A stretch of DNA of 64,000 nucleotides. Origin: Leptodontidium sp. MPI-SDFR-AT-0119 (lineage: Eukaryota > Ascomycota > Leotiomycetes > Helotiales > Leptodontidiaceae). Both the position numbers and the translations under genes were made by a program. Shown here one piece after another: positions 35,760-47,322 of the stretch; the first letter of the stretch is position 1, and each line of letters begins with the position of its first letter. Location: contig JAHLEZ010000014.1 of assembly GCA_020726505.1 (NCBI GenBank), positions 1,302,001 through 1,366,000 of the forward strand. Reading direction: 5' to 3'. The notes under the pieces are model-generated. The model ran no database searches, was not told where the DNA came from, and saw nothing but the letters and a program-made list of their open reading frames with translations.

Positions 35760-36574
35760 TTAGCTTGCTTCCAGCCACAGGTCGCACGCACACTCAATAA
35801 TCCTCCAGTTCAACTCAACACAACAACTCACATCTCTCGGCGGCGCCGCAATGGGCCTCGGGGTCTCTGGCGTCCTTCTTCCGGACATGGACGACATCTT
35901 TTCGCGGTATTGCTTCGAAATGTGTCCTGGGCTCGAGAGGTGTTCTACAAAGCGAGTTCTCTTCACACGAGGTTTTATCACTTGCGGCTTTCTTGGCGCT
36001 TGCTCGGGAGTGGGTGTGAGGGGTGGTTGTTCGTGGTCCTTATCCTGCTCGTCGCCTCGTCGACTGCTACTATCCTCAAGATTCTCGAGGATGGTGGAAA
36101 GTTGATCTTCTCTCGCCCAGTCGAAGTTCGCACTCGGTCGATTCAGGAGACTCTTCCGTTCGGAATCGATTGGCTCGCGGCTGACGTCAAGGAACCCGTG
36201 GGTTTCGCGATGATCGTTAGCAAGCACAGCCTTTTCCTTGCCCTTTCCCTTGTCCTTCTTTGTCTCTCGTCTCGGACGCAGAGGTGGTGGATGACGAGTT
36301 CTGCGCAAGCCGCACAAAGTCGACATCGAGCATTGTTGATACTGGTCACCGTTCGAGTTTCTTTCCTTGAGGGAGAGTTGTGGGCAGTCGAAGCCGACTT
36401 GTCCAAACCCTCAACGCAAGCGCATATTACTCCATCGTCTGGTCTTTGAGGATCATATTTCGGAGCAATCCACCAATATTTGGCCAGGCCCGCAGACTTG
36501 GGACCAGGAGCATGGACAGGTATCGCATGCGAGTAAGAAGCAAGGCGTGGAATCATGCAAATGCTGCCTGCCAA
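35760..36574 (-). CDS. Hypothetical charged protein, possibly N-terminal part of the UPF0303 gene
   Basis: Two exons, 36431-36574 and 35760-36341, join in phase 0 (donor GTAATA, acceptor GACCAG) to give about 241 residues. The N-terminus (MIPRLASYSHAIPVHA region) has basic and hydroxylated residues and could be a mitochondrial presequence; KYWWIAPKYDPQRPDDG follows. The rest is disordered, rich in Lys/Arg/Glu/Pro (KKDKGKGKEKA, PPLTPTPEQAPRKP). No domain is recognised. If the GTGAGT at 35831 is used as a donor, the frame continues into the UPF0303 domain and the whole gene would encode about 380 residues. Gene structure is uncertain. Confidence 0.45.
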
Positions 36575-37609
36575 GCGTTGAGACAGATTCCCGAGATGTC
36601 CGAGTGGCAGAGTTCCTGGTATGTTCCTTGTGGAGAGAGTGCTGAAGTGACGATGGAATTGCCATCAGCTTCGATTATCCTTGCCGATTAAAATTGCTTT
36701 TGCCTGTCATTACGATGACAGCAATTCGATCAATTCGAACAACTGCCACGAACTGCCAGTTTAGACTAGTTGTTTCATGCTAGAGAATGACTGCCAGTTC
36801 TGCGATTGCTAGTGTCCTCTAGTAGGTCTTGAGTTTGTTAATTAATTAGTACCGAAAGGCAAAGACCTGTTGAAATGAGATCATCTCCAGAGACTTTCCA
36901 TGGGAGATTCAGCTCTCTCAGTATCCAGTTTCTCACCTCTCCAAGATTAGATTGTTGGACGATCGTACCAAGGTACGGTTAAGTTCTCGATTATATCCCA
37001 CTTGAGAGAAACCCACCAACGGGAATGGGAATGTGGGATCCCCTTTTTGACATGGCTTTACATCCTCCATATCTTACAAGGTTTGACGACATGGGACTAC
37101 CGCAGCTATATCACGGTTTGTTTATCAGACTCTGTCAGTTAGGATTCCCCACAGCAGACTACGGCATGAACCGAACTGTGGTCCACTACCGACTACCAGG
37201 CACACACATATTCAAACCCGGTTTATTAGCTTATGGCTCTCCTGTCACAGACCGTGTTAGAACCTAGTGGCCGTTTCGGCTGGAGAATGGAAGCAACGTC
37301 TTTTTCTAGAAGCAGGATCATATTTGGTTGTTCTCGATCGAGGGCGCTTGCAGTTTGCTCGTTTTTTTTTTTGGTGAACTGCAACTACATCCATTTCTTT
37401 CCCTATCAACGAGTTCCTAGGGCTCTTTGGAATGTCTACAAGACTCACCATGCCACCATTTCGGCGATCGATAAACAATCATGGCAGATTTCGTTACATC
37501 AGCGAAGGCATATTATACAGCTGAGAGCCGAAAGTTAGATTCTAACATATACCTGTCTCTCATTTCTTAGACTTTAGATCTTCTTTACTTCATCAAGAAC
37601 AGGTTGCCA
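36575..37609. other. Intergenic
   Basis: About 1 kb. A T9-10 run lies near 37,363-37,372. Short open frames on the plus strand have no domain. Confidence 0.5.
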
Positions 37610-40600
37610 TCACCACTTCTCCACCTCCATCTTTCCCTCCGTTTCACCATACGTCGACCCCTTTCTCTTCTTCAACCTCGCAAGCTTAAGTTCCAGCTCT
37701 AGCCTCTGCACCTCCTCGAGATCATCTTCCTCAACATTCGCATCCGCTTCATAATCACGAGCTCGACCTGCACCACGACGAGGTACAGCACTAGCCCTAC
37801 TACCACTCCCAGCATATTCATCATCGTCGTCTCCATAATCCCTTCGACTTCCAGCACCACGGTGAGCAGCTGGTGGCTTTCTAGCACGGGACTCGAGCTC
37901 GTCATCGTCAAGACTCGGATCGTCGAAATTATCATAAGAATAATTCCGATCACCGCGACGTAGAGGTGCTTGCCTTCTAGAGGAGCGACTCGCTGGCATA
38001 CGGGATCCCGAGTAGATCCCGCGGTGGGAATCTTTCCTCACCTCTTCCCGCTCAGCAAGAATCGCGTAAGCATCCTGGTCCTGCAAGCCATGGATATCGC
38101 TGATATAATCATCGAAATGGGCACTGGTTTCCGCGACTCTGTTGAAATGCGCGGCTTTCAAAAACGGTCTCTCCAGTCTAGAGGAATCCTGCGCGTCATG
38201 AAAGTCCCAGTTGGCTAGGGCTAAGGCGGTTTGGAAGGCGTTCTTGATTTGTCGGCCGTTCCACCGGCGGGAGGGGTAATCGATATTTTCGACCCAGTGT
38301 CGTTCGCAGAATTTACGGATCTTCTCTTCTTCGATGTCGATGTTGAGGCCACTGTGTTTGACGCGGAAGATGTTTCGCTCCCAGATTTGTCTGGTTGAGG
38401 GGCGGTCCAGGCGTGGATAGTAGAGACTGATATGGATGCGCGATCTAAATGCTTCGTCAAACTCGCCGACTCGGTTGGTTGTCAAGATGATCACTCCAGA
38501 GTAATATTCAAGAACTCGTAGGAAGACTGCAAAGTTGTTAGTGTTGACTGTCGTGGACGTCATGTACAACTTACCAGACACAAGGCTGTTTCTCACGATG
38601 TCGCCTTTCTCTCTCTTGGCAAGGAAGACGTCTGCTTCATCAAGAAGCAAGACACATCTCCACCTATGCGCTAACTCACAGAAATTCTCCAGAGTCTCCT
38701 GTGCTTCGGACGCAGTGGTGCCGATATCTCCACATGTGATGGGCAGCAGCGGTCTCCCCAATTGAGCGGCAACACACTCAGCTGTCGATGTCTTCCCAAC
38801 ACCAGGGACCCCATGAAGGAGAATTATCAGACCCTGTCCCTTGCCCTTAACAAGGTCCATGGAAAATTCGTCTTTCTCGTCATCGGGCTCACCAGATGTC
38901 TTCTTGGGAGTTCTGACTTGGTTTTTGATCAGAGCTTGAAGAAGCATCCTGTGACCCTCCGGTAACACTAGATCATCGAATCCAGACCTGATCATCTTCG
39001 ATTCATCTTCGGTGATATCTTCGATCAGATTGACATCCAAGGGAAACCATTTATGGTGAAGCATGGCGTACCCATAAACCCTTGGAGGAAGTAACGCAAG
39101 GGAGTCATCGGGCATTTTGAAGTCTTGTAGGAGATGTAATGACATCTCGTCAGTAGACTCTAGGAACCCAGTCCGACGATCCTCTTCGAAGATACTGTCG
39201 TCGAACACATCTGTAAGCCAACCTTGAAGCTTAACTCTTGGGAGAGGATCGAAAACTTCTCTCCTGTCAGCAGCAGTTGCACCAGCGATGATACCGCCAC
39301 CAAATTTAATGTGCCAGTAATACATTTTTTCCTTGAAGTGCTCGACCCCGGACGCCTGGTCTACCATAACCTCGCTTTTCACCTGTTGCCAGTAACGTTA
39401 GCAGAATATATACAAAAGTGGGTGTAGGCTCGAAATACCTCGGCATCAGCAATAGCATAATTGGCATACTGATTTTCCGTACATTGATTGGCCTCCCTCA
39501 TTGACAACCCAGAATACTTTTTGTGAGCTCCAGGAACAAGGCTCGTGAAGCGATTGCCTCTCTCGACGAGCTTGTTCCGGATTTGTTGATTCTTAGGATC
39601 ATACTCCGATGGGTACACAGGGAATGACAATAGCGAGCGTTTGCCAGTGTACGGCGGGATGGCGAATCTTTTCGGCGTCGGACCAATTCTATACCCATCG
39701 AAGTCAAGAAAGTAGCAATCAATGATGAAAGTTGTCTTTTCCAGAGCAGATGACTTGATGGTGTTGCGGCACAGGTCGTCATTCTCCGACTCCATGTCCC
39801 AGATCCGACTGGAGACCGCATTGAAAGAAGATTTGGTACCATTGTCAAAACAAACTCGACCGCCAGTAACATGGATCACTCGGTAGGCCTGGCACCGGCC
39901 CGGGTCCTCTCGCTGACTCAAGGTATACATCATAGTACCCGGCTTATACACTTGCCATAGGTGTTCGAAAGCGATTTCTTTCAAAGAGTGGGTCGACGCT
40001 GCCTTCTTGATTTCGAAGATGTCTTTCATGTCTTTATCCATGAATTCGACGAGACAGCGAAGTTCATCTCTATTCCGTCTGGCAACTCGAGCTTTCTCCT
40101 CAAGCGTGTTCTCCTTGCTGTCTTTGGGATCGGTGTCTGGGACCTTTTCTCCATTTGGGGAACCGGCGGCCATGGAGGCACTTTTCACCTCCTTTCCGGA
40201 GGTACCATCCTCAAGGGAACGGTTGAGTTCGCTCTCTGCTTGATCGCAAGCGGTCTCAGCTTCTTTCAAACACTCTCTGATTTCTGATTCATAAGCAACA
40301 AGGTGTTTGAACGGTCGCACCAAAACATTCTGCTCAGCCTCAAAGCTAGTATCGGTGCATTGTCCTAGAACATTGAGAAGATATGCCGAGTTGATAGCAA
40401 GACGGTACGGAGTCTCCACAGGCGAGAAATCGGAGCTTCTGATCTCTTGCGCAGCACTCTCGCCAACCTTGGGCTCGTTATGCTCACGTCGGCGTGCGAG
40501 CTTGACAGTTCTTTTGGATGAAACAATTAGAACGCTCAACTTCGGATCAAGTTTACCCTCTGTTTTGACAGTTCGCCATTGATCTGCTGGAACTCTCATG

Positions 40601-41035
40601 ATTTCAATCTTCTGCCGTTTCTGTAGTTCAGCATCTTCTTTCTCCTTTCCTGGGCCACTAGCATCGCCTCCCTCCTTTTCAGTACTATATCTTCAGTGAG
40701 CAAAGTTGTTGGTAAGGATACGTAATTATCTGAAGGACGACATACCTTTTTGAGTTCTTCACCGATCGGAGTTCTGTCTCCATAGCATCCAAGCGACTCT
40801 TGAGCTGTGAGATATACTCGTCCGATTTATCATCTCGACTAGTGGGCTGAATGGCGCCAAGAGGGTCGCTCTCATTGTTGATTGTGGTCGCCTCTTGACT
40901 CTCAGCAGGCTTGGCACTTTCAGTGACCGAGCTGATGGGCTGCACCAGTTCCTTCTTAATATCACTGTCGCTCATTGCCTCGGGCAAGGCTGGGAGGATA
41001 GGCCCCTGGATTTCGGTAGGCGCTCTTGGTGACAT
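37610..41035 (-). CDS. Large AAA-family ATPase
   Basis: Four exons on the minus strand, 40746-41035, 39439-40684, 38575-39382 and 37610-38526, encode about 1,086 residues. The N-terminus is disordered and ends in a possible coiled coil. A mid-region domain (about 280-620) has blocks WQVYKPGTMMYTLSQ, DCYFLDFDGYRIGPTPKRF and YPPRL-like motifs found N-terminal to AAA modules in this fungal family. The AAA core follows with Walker A (GVPGVGKTST, about 703-710), Walker B (CVLLLDEADVFL, about 755), sensor-1 (IILTTNRV), and an arginine-finger-like FRSRIH. The C-terminus is Arg/Asp/Ser-rich and ends with a short coiled coil. Such proteins are predicted remodelling ATPases of unknown substrate. It is divergent from the DUF7708 gene, 642 bp apart. 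Confidence 0.92.
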
Positions 41036-41677
41036 GTCGAATGTGATTGTTGACGACGGCGCGAGCAATGCCTAGATAGCACAATACAAGGTGCTGGAGG
41101 CGAGGCCTTCGATTGACGAGAGCGAAGCTTTCTTCACTGCTTGTTATGAATCATGAGTCGAAGAAGAAAATCGTTTTTGAGGCTCTTCTGGAGTAAATAT
41201 GGAGGTGGGTGGTCGATGATGTGAAAACCAAGTGGCTAACAGAGACTCATGCATATGGCCCCCACGGCACATACCCACAAATCAAGGCTCTGCCCGTCCC
41301 AGGCAACCACCACATTTCCGGTGGGTGGTAAATAAATCGAAATTCATGTGACCGTGAACCGCTCATGCATTTAGCCCCGGTCGAAATTCCCCCAAACGGA
41401 TGCCCTTCCCGCACCTCCTCCATTTCAGTCATTAAGCTGACTGGTTCGCAGAACGAATCGCGGCACAGCTATCTCTATCCTTGTCACGCATGGGTTAAAG
41501 TGGTTGTCATAACAGAGCCTCGCGCATTCCGAATGAGGGTCTGTAAGATTCCCCCATGGGATAAACCACGACTGTCAGAGCCTCACCCATTCTGACGGGT
41601 TTGCAGGATTTCCATCGTGACTAAGTATTTCCGAACAAAAAAAAACTCGGTCAGAAGGCAGAGATATCTCAAACATC
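41036..41677. other. Divergent promoter region
   Basis: Shared upstream region of the AAA ATPase (minus) and the DUF7708 gene (plus). No TATA box stands out. Confidence 0.5.
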
Positions 41678-43894
41678 ATGAATGGGGATTCTCTTGCCTC
41701 GCCGCGAAGGCCTACACGACGACTTGGTGGTATGGTGGAGAGCTATGTGCGCAAGAGGCTTCCACGAGACATTCATCCTGCTTTCACAGCGGTGAGAAAT
41801 CGTGAAGAAGCAGCTACTGATCTCGTCCAAATTCCAACCCATAATGAGCCACGACTAGCTTTGGTGAGGCAAGAGCAAAGGCCTGAGCCTGAGCCTGAGC
41901 CTGACCAAGTCTATCCGGACAACGGCGAGCTCTCCTTGTAGGCTGCTTCCACTGAGTAACCTCTCGTAAAACTGACGATCCCCAGGGAAGAACTGTACAA
42001 GGATGCAGAGAGCGAAAGAAAACGATTCAAATTGGCGATGGAATCATATGAGAAGACGACGGCCGGCACGAAATTCAAGACCGATGTCACGAGCAACGAG
42101 ATCCACACTTGGGAAGAAGTCCTCGAGGAGCTAAACATAGCATCGGAGAACTACAACGACGTGTCCGGCTTGTGGGGGAAGATCCGAAGAGGGTGTCGTA
42201 GTTTCGGCAAGAACAACAAAGTCTTCACGGCGTGGTCAAGCCTTCTACCAACAGAGTCACAGTATTTTTCTATACTTTGTGGTGGCGTGAAGCTCATTAT
42301 TGGGGTTGGTATAGAACTCTCATATATTGGCGACGCCGCTAACATCTCGAGAGGCTGCAGGGCGTATGCATGACCTTCGACAGGATATCTGTGATGCTCT
42401 GGCGGAAATCCCAATCTTGCTGATGAGCACAAATCGAGCCCTGGGCGTGTTCAGGAAGTCTCAACACCTCCATCAATGCAGTTCAGCACTATATGTTGCA
42501 ACCATTGCAGCGTTGCATCATATTGTCTTGTGGTATAAAGAAAAGGCTTATAGTATTTCTCCTTCAATCGGATGAAGTGGATGTAAGTTGACAGATTGAA
42601 GAAAAGATATCCAAAAGCTTCTTTAAGCAGGACTCCTACGGACTGGAGTTGAAAGAAATGCTTCAAGAGATCAGAAAGCAGGCAGAACTCTTCGAAGCCT
42701 CCGCTCGGATGTGTTCATATGAGACAGGCGTGAACACGAACCAAGAAGTCAGATCTCATCGGCAAGAGTCGCGCGCAAATCAAACAGTAATCGTTGGGCA
42801 CTTGGACCAATCACACAAAAAGATTGAACGGTTGGAAAATCAAGTCTCAGATTTGACGGAAGTTTTGGCAAAGTTTCTGAGTAGCAACGCTCGTATCGAT
42901 TTCAAGACTCGAGATGGTGAGTCAAAAGACTCAAAAATTTGGAATTTGCTTTGACTGATATCAAATAGCGAGAGGACCAATGCTTCCCTTACGCAAGGCA
43001 GCATCTGAATCGAGGTTGAATCGAGGTATGAGTTGCTGGAGTCTCTAACTCGGTAGAAGCTGATTCGTCTATTCAGATCGATCCATGACCCAGGATGCAC
43101 TTCTCTCAGCTTTCGACTACGAAAGCTCTGTCATAGACAGAGATGTGGCGGCCTGTCTTCGAGGAATCTGGGCATCCCCACGACCAGACCAAGATCGCGT
43201 AGTTGCGATGATGAAACATCCAAAACTACACCGATGGATCACTGGGAACGATTCTTCGGCCCTCTTCATGAATGCTAACTACAAAGGCGCTAGGAGGCAG
43301 TCCACATCATTCGTCTCCGCGAAGCTAATGGATTCGATCCATCCGTCTGGTATCAAGCCTCAGCACCAGCCAAGCGGAACATTTGCCCTTTCCTTCTTTT
43401 GCGGAGAGCACTTGGGCGTAGATGATCCTGACTCTGGGGTAGACGGTATGATGAGAAGTCTGCTTAGCCAGCTGCTCCTTGCCTATCCGGACTTCGATCT
43501 CTTCTACATCGACAGGATGCGGAATTTAGACTACGAACAAGTAGATGATCTTTGTGAGATGTTCTACGTGCTAATAGCCCAACTTCCACCTGATGTCATA
43601 GTATTTTGTATCGTCGATTCCATCGGCTTCTTCGAGGAAAAGGATTTACTCTGCAAGGACGCTGAGCTGGTGGTACAGCAGTTCGTAGATATTGTGGCGA
43701 GAACCCAGGATTATGGGTGTACTTTCAAGCTCTTATTGACGAGTCCATGGAATAGTCGTGTGCTATACAAGAGCATGCCATCCAATGAGGATGATGTGGT
43801 ATGGATGCCAACAAAGGTGCCGTCGCAGGGTGGATTCACTGGAATGAAATGGGGCAACACTCTTGGTGCAGATGTAGCATTGCTCATGCCCTAG
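41678..43894 (+). CDS. DUF7708 protein with P-loop-like C-terminal region
   Basis: Six exons fit in frame: 41678-41937, 41986-42304, 42354-42552, 42602-42916, 42969-43025 and 43077-43894, about 655 residues. The N-terminus is basic, with a PEPEPEP run. The conserved core matches the DUF7708 type found at the N-terminus of fungal NACHT/NLR-like proteins: VSGLWGKIRRGCRSFGKN, LLPTESQYFSILCGGVKLII, ICDALAEIPILLMSTNRA, YVATIAALHHIVLWYKEKA. A coiled-coil-like linker follows (LDQSHKKIERLENQVSDL). The C-terminal 270 residues resemble the back half of a STAND-type NTPase (FALSFFCGEH, GMMRSLLSQLLLAYPDF, VIVFCIVDSIGFFEE with a Walker-B-like acid, FKLLLTSPW), but I see no clear Walker A. It ends without repeats, so it may be a reduced NLR-like protein. 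Confidence 0.8.
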
Positions 43895-44345
43895 ATAGCG
43901 TATTGATGAAGATTTCTGATGACATGGCCACCCTGAAGACAGGTGATAATGCCTCGAGTTTCCCGTGATTCTTTGGCAAGATGTCCATCGACAACACCAG
44001 CGGCGCCACAGTTTTTTTTTTTCAGCTTGAGGAAGTTACTCCACAATATCCAGCAGAATACAGGGGTTTCCATCTTGTCCGCCAATAAAATACAGGCCGT
44101 GACACCAATGGCAGATCTGTGTATTGGGAGGAGTGTATAGCCGAAGTTGATGGAGGCGGAATCCACGCTCAACGTTGCTTGAGGCTTTTGAGGGCTCTTG
44201 GAGGGTTCAAGCTGAAGCGGAAGGTCTAAAGCAGACGCCTTGAACCTAGGTTCCTATTGTAGACCGCGGCGCTGTCCATATGGTCCATTGCTGAACCATG
44301 TCTCTCTTCCAGCATCCTCCCATAGTTCCTTTTCTATTCATATGA
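43895..44345. other. Convergent intergenic region
   Basis: 3' ends of the DUF7708 gene and of the small membrane-protein gene. A T10 run lies near 44,014. No gene seen. Confidence 0.5.
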
Positions 44346-44703
44346 TCACCGCCTCCTCTCTTGTCCCTGCATACTCTCCTCCCTCGTCGCACCAGCAGCC
44401 CTCATCTCCAACTCCCTGATCTTCTTCTCCAGTCCTAACCTCTTAGCTATCAAGCCACCACGTTGTTCCTCGAGCTGTGCAATCTTTTCTCCCGGTGTTG
44501 CTTCGCGCTGTTTCTCTACTCTCTGGGTAGTTCATATCAGTATTGTTGACCCAGTCTTAAAGTATACTACTGAAGGGAGGGCACACCTGCTTGACCTCAG
44601 ACCTCGTCTTCAAGCCAGCTCCGTACCAAGCTCCTGTAGCTGTGACCGAGGCAATTGCACCGGTCCATACAATCCTTCGAATCTTTTGTTGCTGAGCAGA
44701 CAT
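44346..44703 (-). CDS. Small single-membrane-span protein with coiled coil
   Basis: Two exons, 44587-44703 and 44346-44522, give 97 residues. The chosen ATG (44703) starts MSAQQQKIRR, followed by a hydrophobic span (IVWTGAIASVTATGAWYGAGL) and then a charged helical region (EKIAQLEEQRGGLIAKRLGL, KKIRELEMRA). The short size, the single N-terminal membrane span and the coiled coil suggest a mitochondrial inner-membrane or accessory protein, but that is inference and no family was recognised. The intron is 64 nt, GTGTGC...ACCCAG. Confidence 0.75.
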
Positions 44704-45736
44704 CGTACTGTCTTCTGCTGTTGTCGTAATAGAACGTTGCTCGCTCACACTATTAAAGTTCCCGCATTCAAGATGTGCAGCTAGCTAGCTGTATCCGTGC
44801 ATGTGAAATGATTCGCGAAGTGTCCCACCAAGACAGTACCCATGACTCGTGGAAACCTCGGTTCTCGCATCAACCTCGCACTCCCCCGGATTCTCTTTAG
44901 CAGGTCTGGCTTTCCAGCTTCTGCGACGTCAAAGTTTTTCCTCTAGACTACGGTACTTACTCGCACGGAACTTCCCATACTCACTCCAATTCGCAGGAAT
45001 ACGATGACACCTGCAAGCCACCTGATCAGGGAGTGTCACCACGTTGTGCAATTGCCTCTTTCGACTACCGACCATCCCGTCTCGCGAAAAGGTTGTCCCA
45101 AACAGGATAATCCAGAAAATGCGATGTGCATCAAAAGTCCGAGAGGGCCATCGGTCTGGCACGTCGTGTTCAGGATTTGGACATCGGAACTCAATTCTCG
45201 TATCAGAGTGACGACCCGTGGTATTTCTCGAATTGGACAATGCAAAGTTGCGACGTGCAACAAAACCGAAGGAGAGTTTGGAAGTTGTAATACGATGAGT
45301 CGGTGACTTGCTCGATCAGGACCAGCTTCCCGAACAGCGATGGTATGAAACGACCCAGTGACTCGATACTCGATATCGAAAAGATAGCTGCAATCGTGTG
45401 TGAGAGGCAGTGATGCTGCTTTGGGTTATCGAATTGGGATTTGCGGCTTCTACTTTTCTTGTTCGTTCGGTTGCAGCAATGCAGTAGGGATCTTATCTCT
45501 CTGGGTTCAAAGCAAGGTTCAAATGCATCTAATACCATGATTTCATTACTATTATTTTTCCTTCTGTTTACTGATCTCCGTCGCTATGAGATGGGATCAG
45601 AAGTACGGTCCTTACTTATTCCAACAACCTCCAACTAATCTAGCATCCAAAATTATCCAAAGGCTCTTCTTTCTGATGTCCAAGTCTTATTGTTCTTTAT
45701 CCAACACCTACCACTCCACAGCTCTCAAACTGTCTC
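44704..45736. other. Intergenic
   Basis: About 1 kb. Promoter of the small membrane protein on the left, 3' region of the methyltransferase on the right. Short open frames on both strands are not supported. Confidence 0.5.
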
Positions 45737-46828
45737 TTACAGCTTCGCTCCTTTAGCAAAGAACACACTCCTCTCCAACTTCTTTTCTCCATCCTCAAAC
45801 ACAACGCCCTTTCCAATGACTTTGTAATCAAACTCCGCGCCTACCCCTGCGTCCTCAAACATCTTCTTAACTTCCTCCTGCGAGAAACCCATATGTGTGA
45901 CAGTCTTAGCAGCCTTATGGCCATGCTCACCATCCGTACTATCCATCGTTAGCCACCCATCCAAACAGATCTCCCAGCACAACAACAACAGCAACAACAA
46001 CACATTATGAAAGTAAAGAACCAAAATAGAAAACATACGGAAAGTGCTGATGCGGCAAGAAATCCACAATGAACAATACACCGCCCTTTTTCAACCTCTC
46101 AGCCAACCTCTTCGCCGCCAGCCCCGGATCGTCAAAATGATGGAACCCCAGCCCCACAGCCGCGATATCGAAGTTGTAGAACTGTTTTTCGGCGAGCTCG
46201 GGTGGGTTGGGTTTATTGGCGTCGATGAGATTCCCTTGCACGGCTACCATCTCGGTCTCTGGTATGCCTTGGTTGCGAGCTGAGGTGTTGTATTCTTTCA
46301 CCATGCCTTCGGTGAGATCTACGCCTATGCTTTGAGTCACGTAGGGAGCAAGTGCCTATTCCACATGTCAGTCATCTGCTTGCCCTCAGAGCCTCATTGC
46401 TGGCTAAGAAGTCTGGAAATACTCACACGTGACACCAAACCGGTTCCGCAAGCATAATCCAGCAGCCGGACGGTCTTCTTTGGTGATGCTGAAGAGTCTT
46501 CGGTCTCGCTATCGGAATCCTCTGCCCAGTCTACGCCGATCCATTCGTGGTATTTTTGGATCTCGTCGATGATCTGCTGGATTGTCTTTGCGAACTTGGA
46601 GTTGTACGTTGATGCAGCCTCACTATCAGGATAGTCAGTAAATAGCTCTCACATCTTCGTCTTGAAGTAGAATTGAAGTACAGGGAGTCAATCACGGCAT
46701 GAACTAGCCTTGCATAACCCATTCAAGCGAGCGTCACACAAAAGAAGGAAGAGTACTTACTTCCAGTGGGAATGGTTCTGATCTGTGGTATGAGAATGAG
46801 AATGGTGTTTATGTGTATGATCAGACAT
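45737..46828 (-). CDS. SAM-dependent methyltransferase
   Basis: Four exons on the minus strand, 46761-46828, 46427-46622, 46355-46... (exon 3 runs 46039-46355) and 45737-45938, give 260 residues. The N-terminus is His-rich (HTHKHHSHSHTT). Class I motifs are present: motif I LLDYACGTGLVS, then GVDLTEGMVKEYN (motif II acid), FDIAAVGLGFHHFDDPGLAA (motif IV region) and LKKGGVLFIVDFLPH (motif VI). A UbiE/COQ5-like or Methyltransf_11 type enzyme is likely; the substrate is unknown. The third intron contains a run of CAA/ACAACA repeats near 45,978-46,001 and a GCTAAC branch site. Confidence 0.9.
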
Positions 46829-47322
46829 GGCAAGGGAAGTCAGTTGATGTTGTGAATGAATCTATGAAAGTGTGTTTTTTGAGAGGGCGGAAGGGTAGTA
46901 TTTGTAGTCGATGAAGTCAGGAGCGGCTCGCTTGCGGCGACTTCTCGCCCACTTTTCCTCGAGCTCTCTCAAGTCTGGCCAATGAGGAGTCAGCACAGAT
47001 GCTAGTTATGTCTCCGAGAAATGGGGAATATATTACGCGAAGGTCATGAGGGTTGATCTAATGTTTAATTCCGGAGACTTTTACGAGGCAAGGCTTCGTC
47101 TAGTCAGGTCGAAGAGTTAATGCTTTTAGTCATTCAACAATGCATTTGAGCTGGGAAATTCACGAATGGAAACTGGTGGTGTTGGTCATCAACGAAGGTC
47201 TATTTGCTCTCGACACCTTCCGATTCTCTATCAAGAACGTGCCACACCGTTTTACCCCACCTGCCTCAGGTCAACGTAACGCCTCGCCATGCAAACATTC
47301 CTTCATAAATCTTCATGATTGT
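46829..47322. other. Intergenic
   Basis: Promoter of the methyltransferase and 3' region of UBP6. Nothing else supported. Confidence 0.5.

Noticed and set aside
35910..36449. 179-residue plus-strand open frame
   Set aside because: Antisense of the charged-protein exons, which have better splice agreement.
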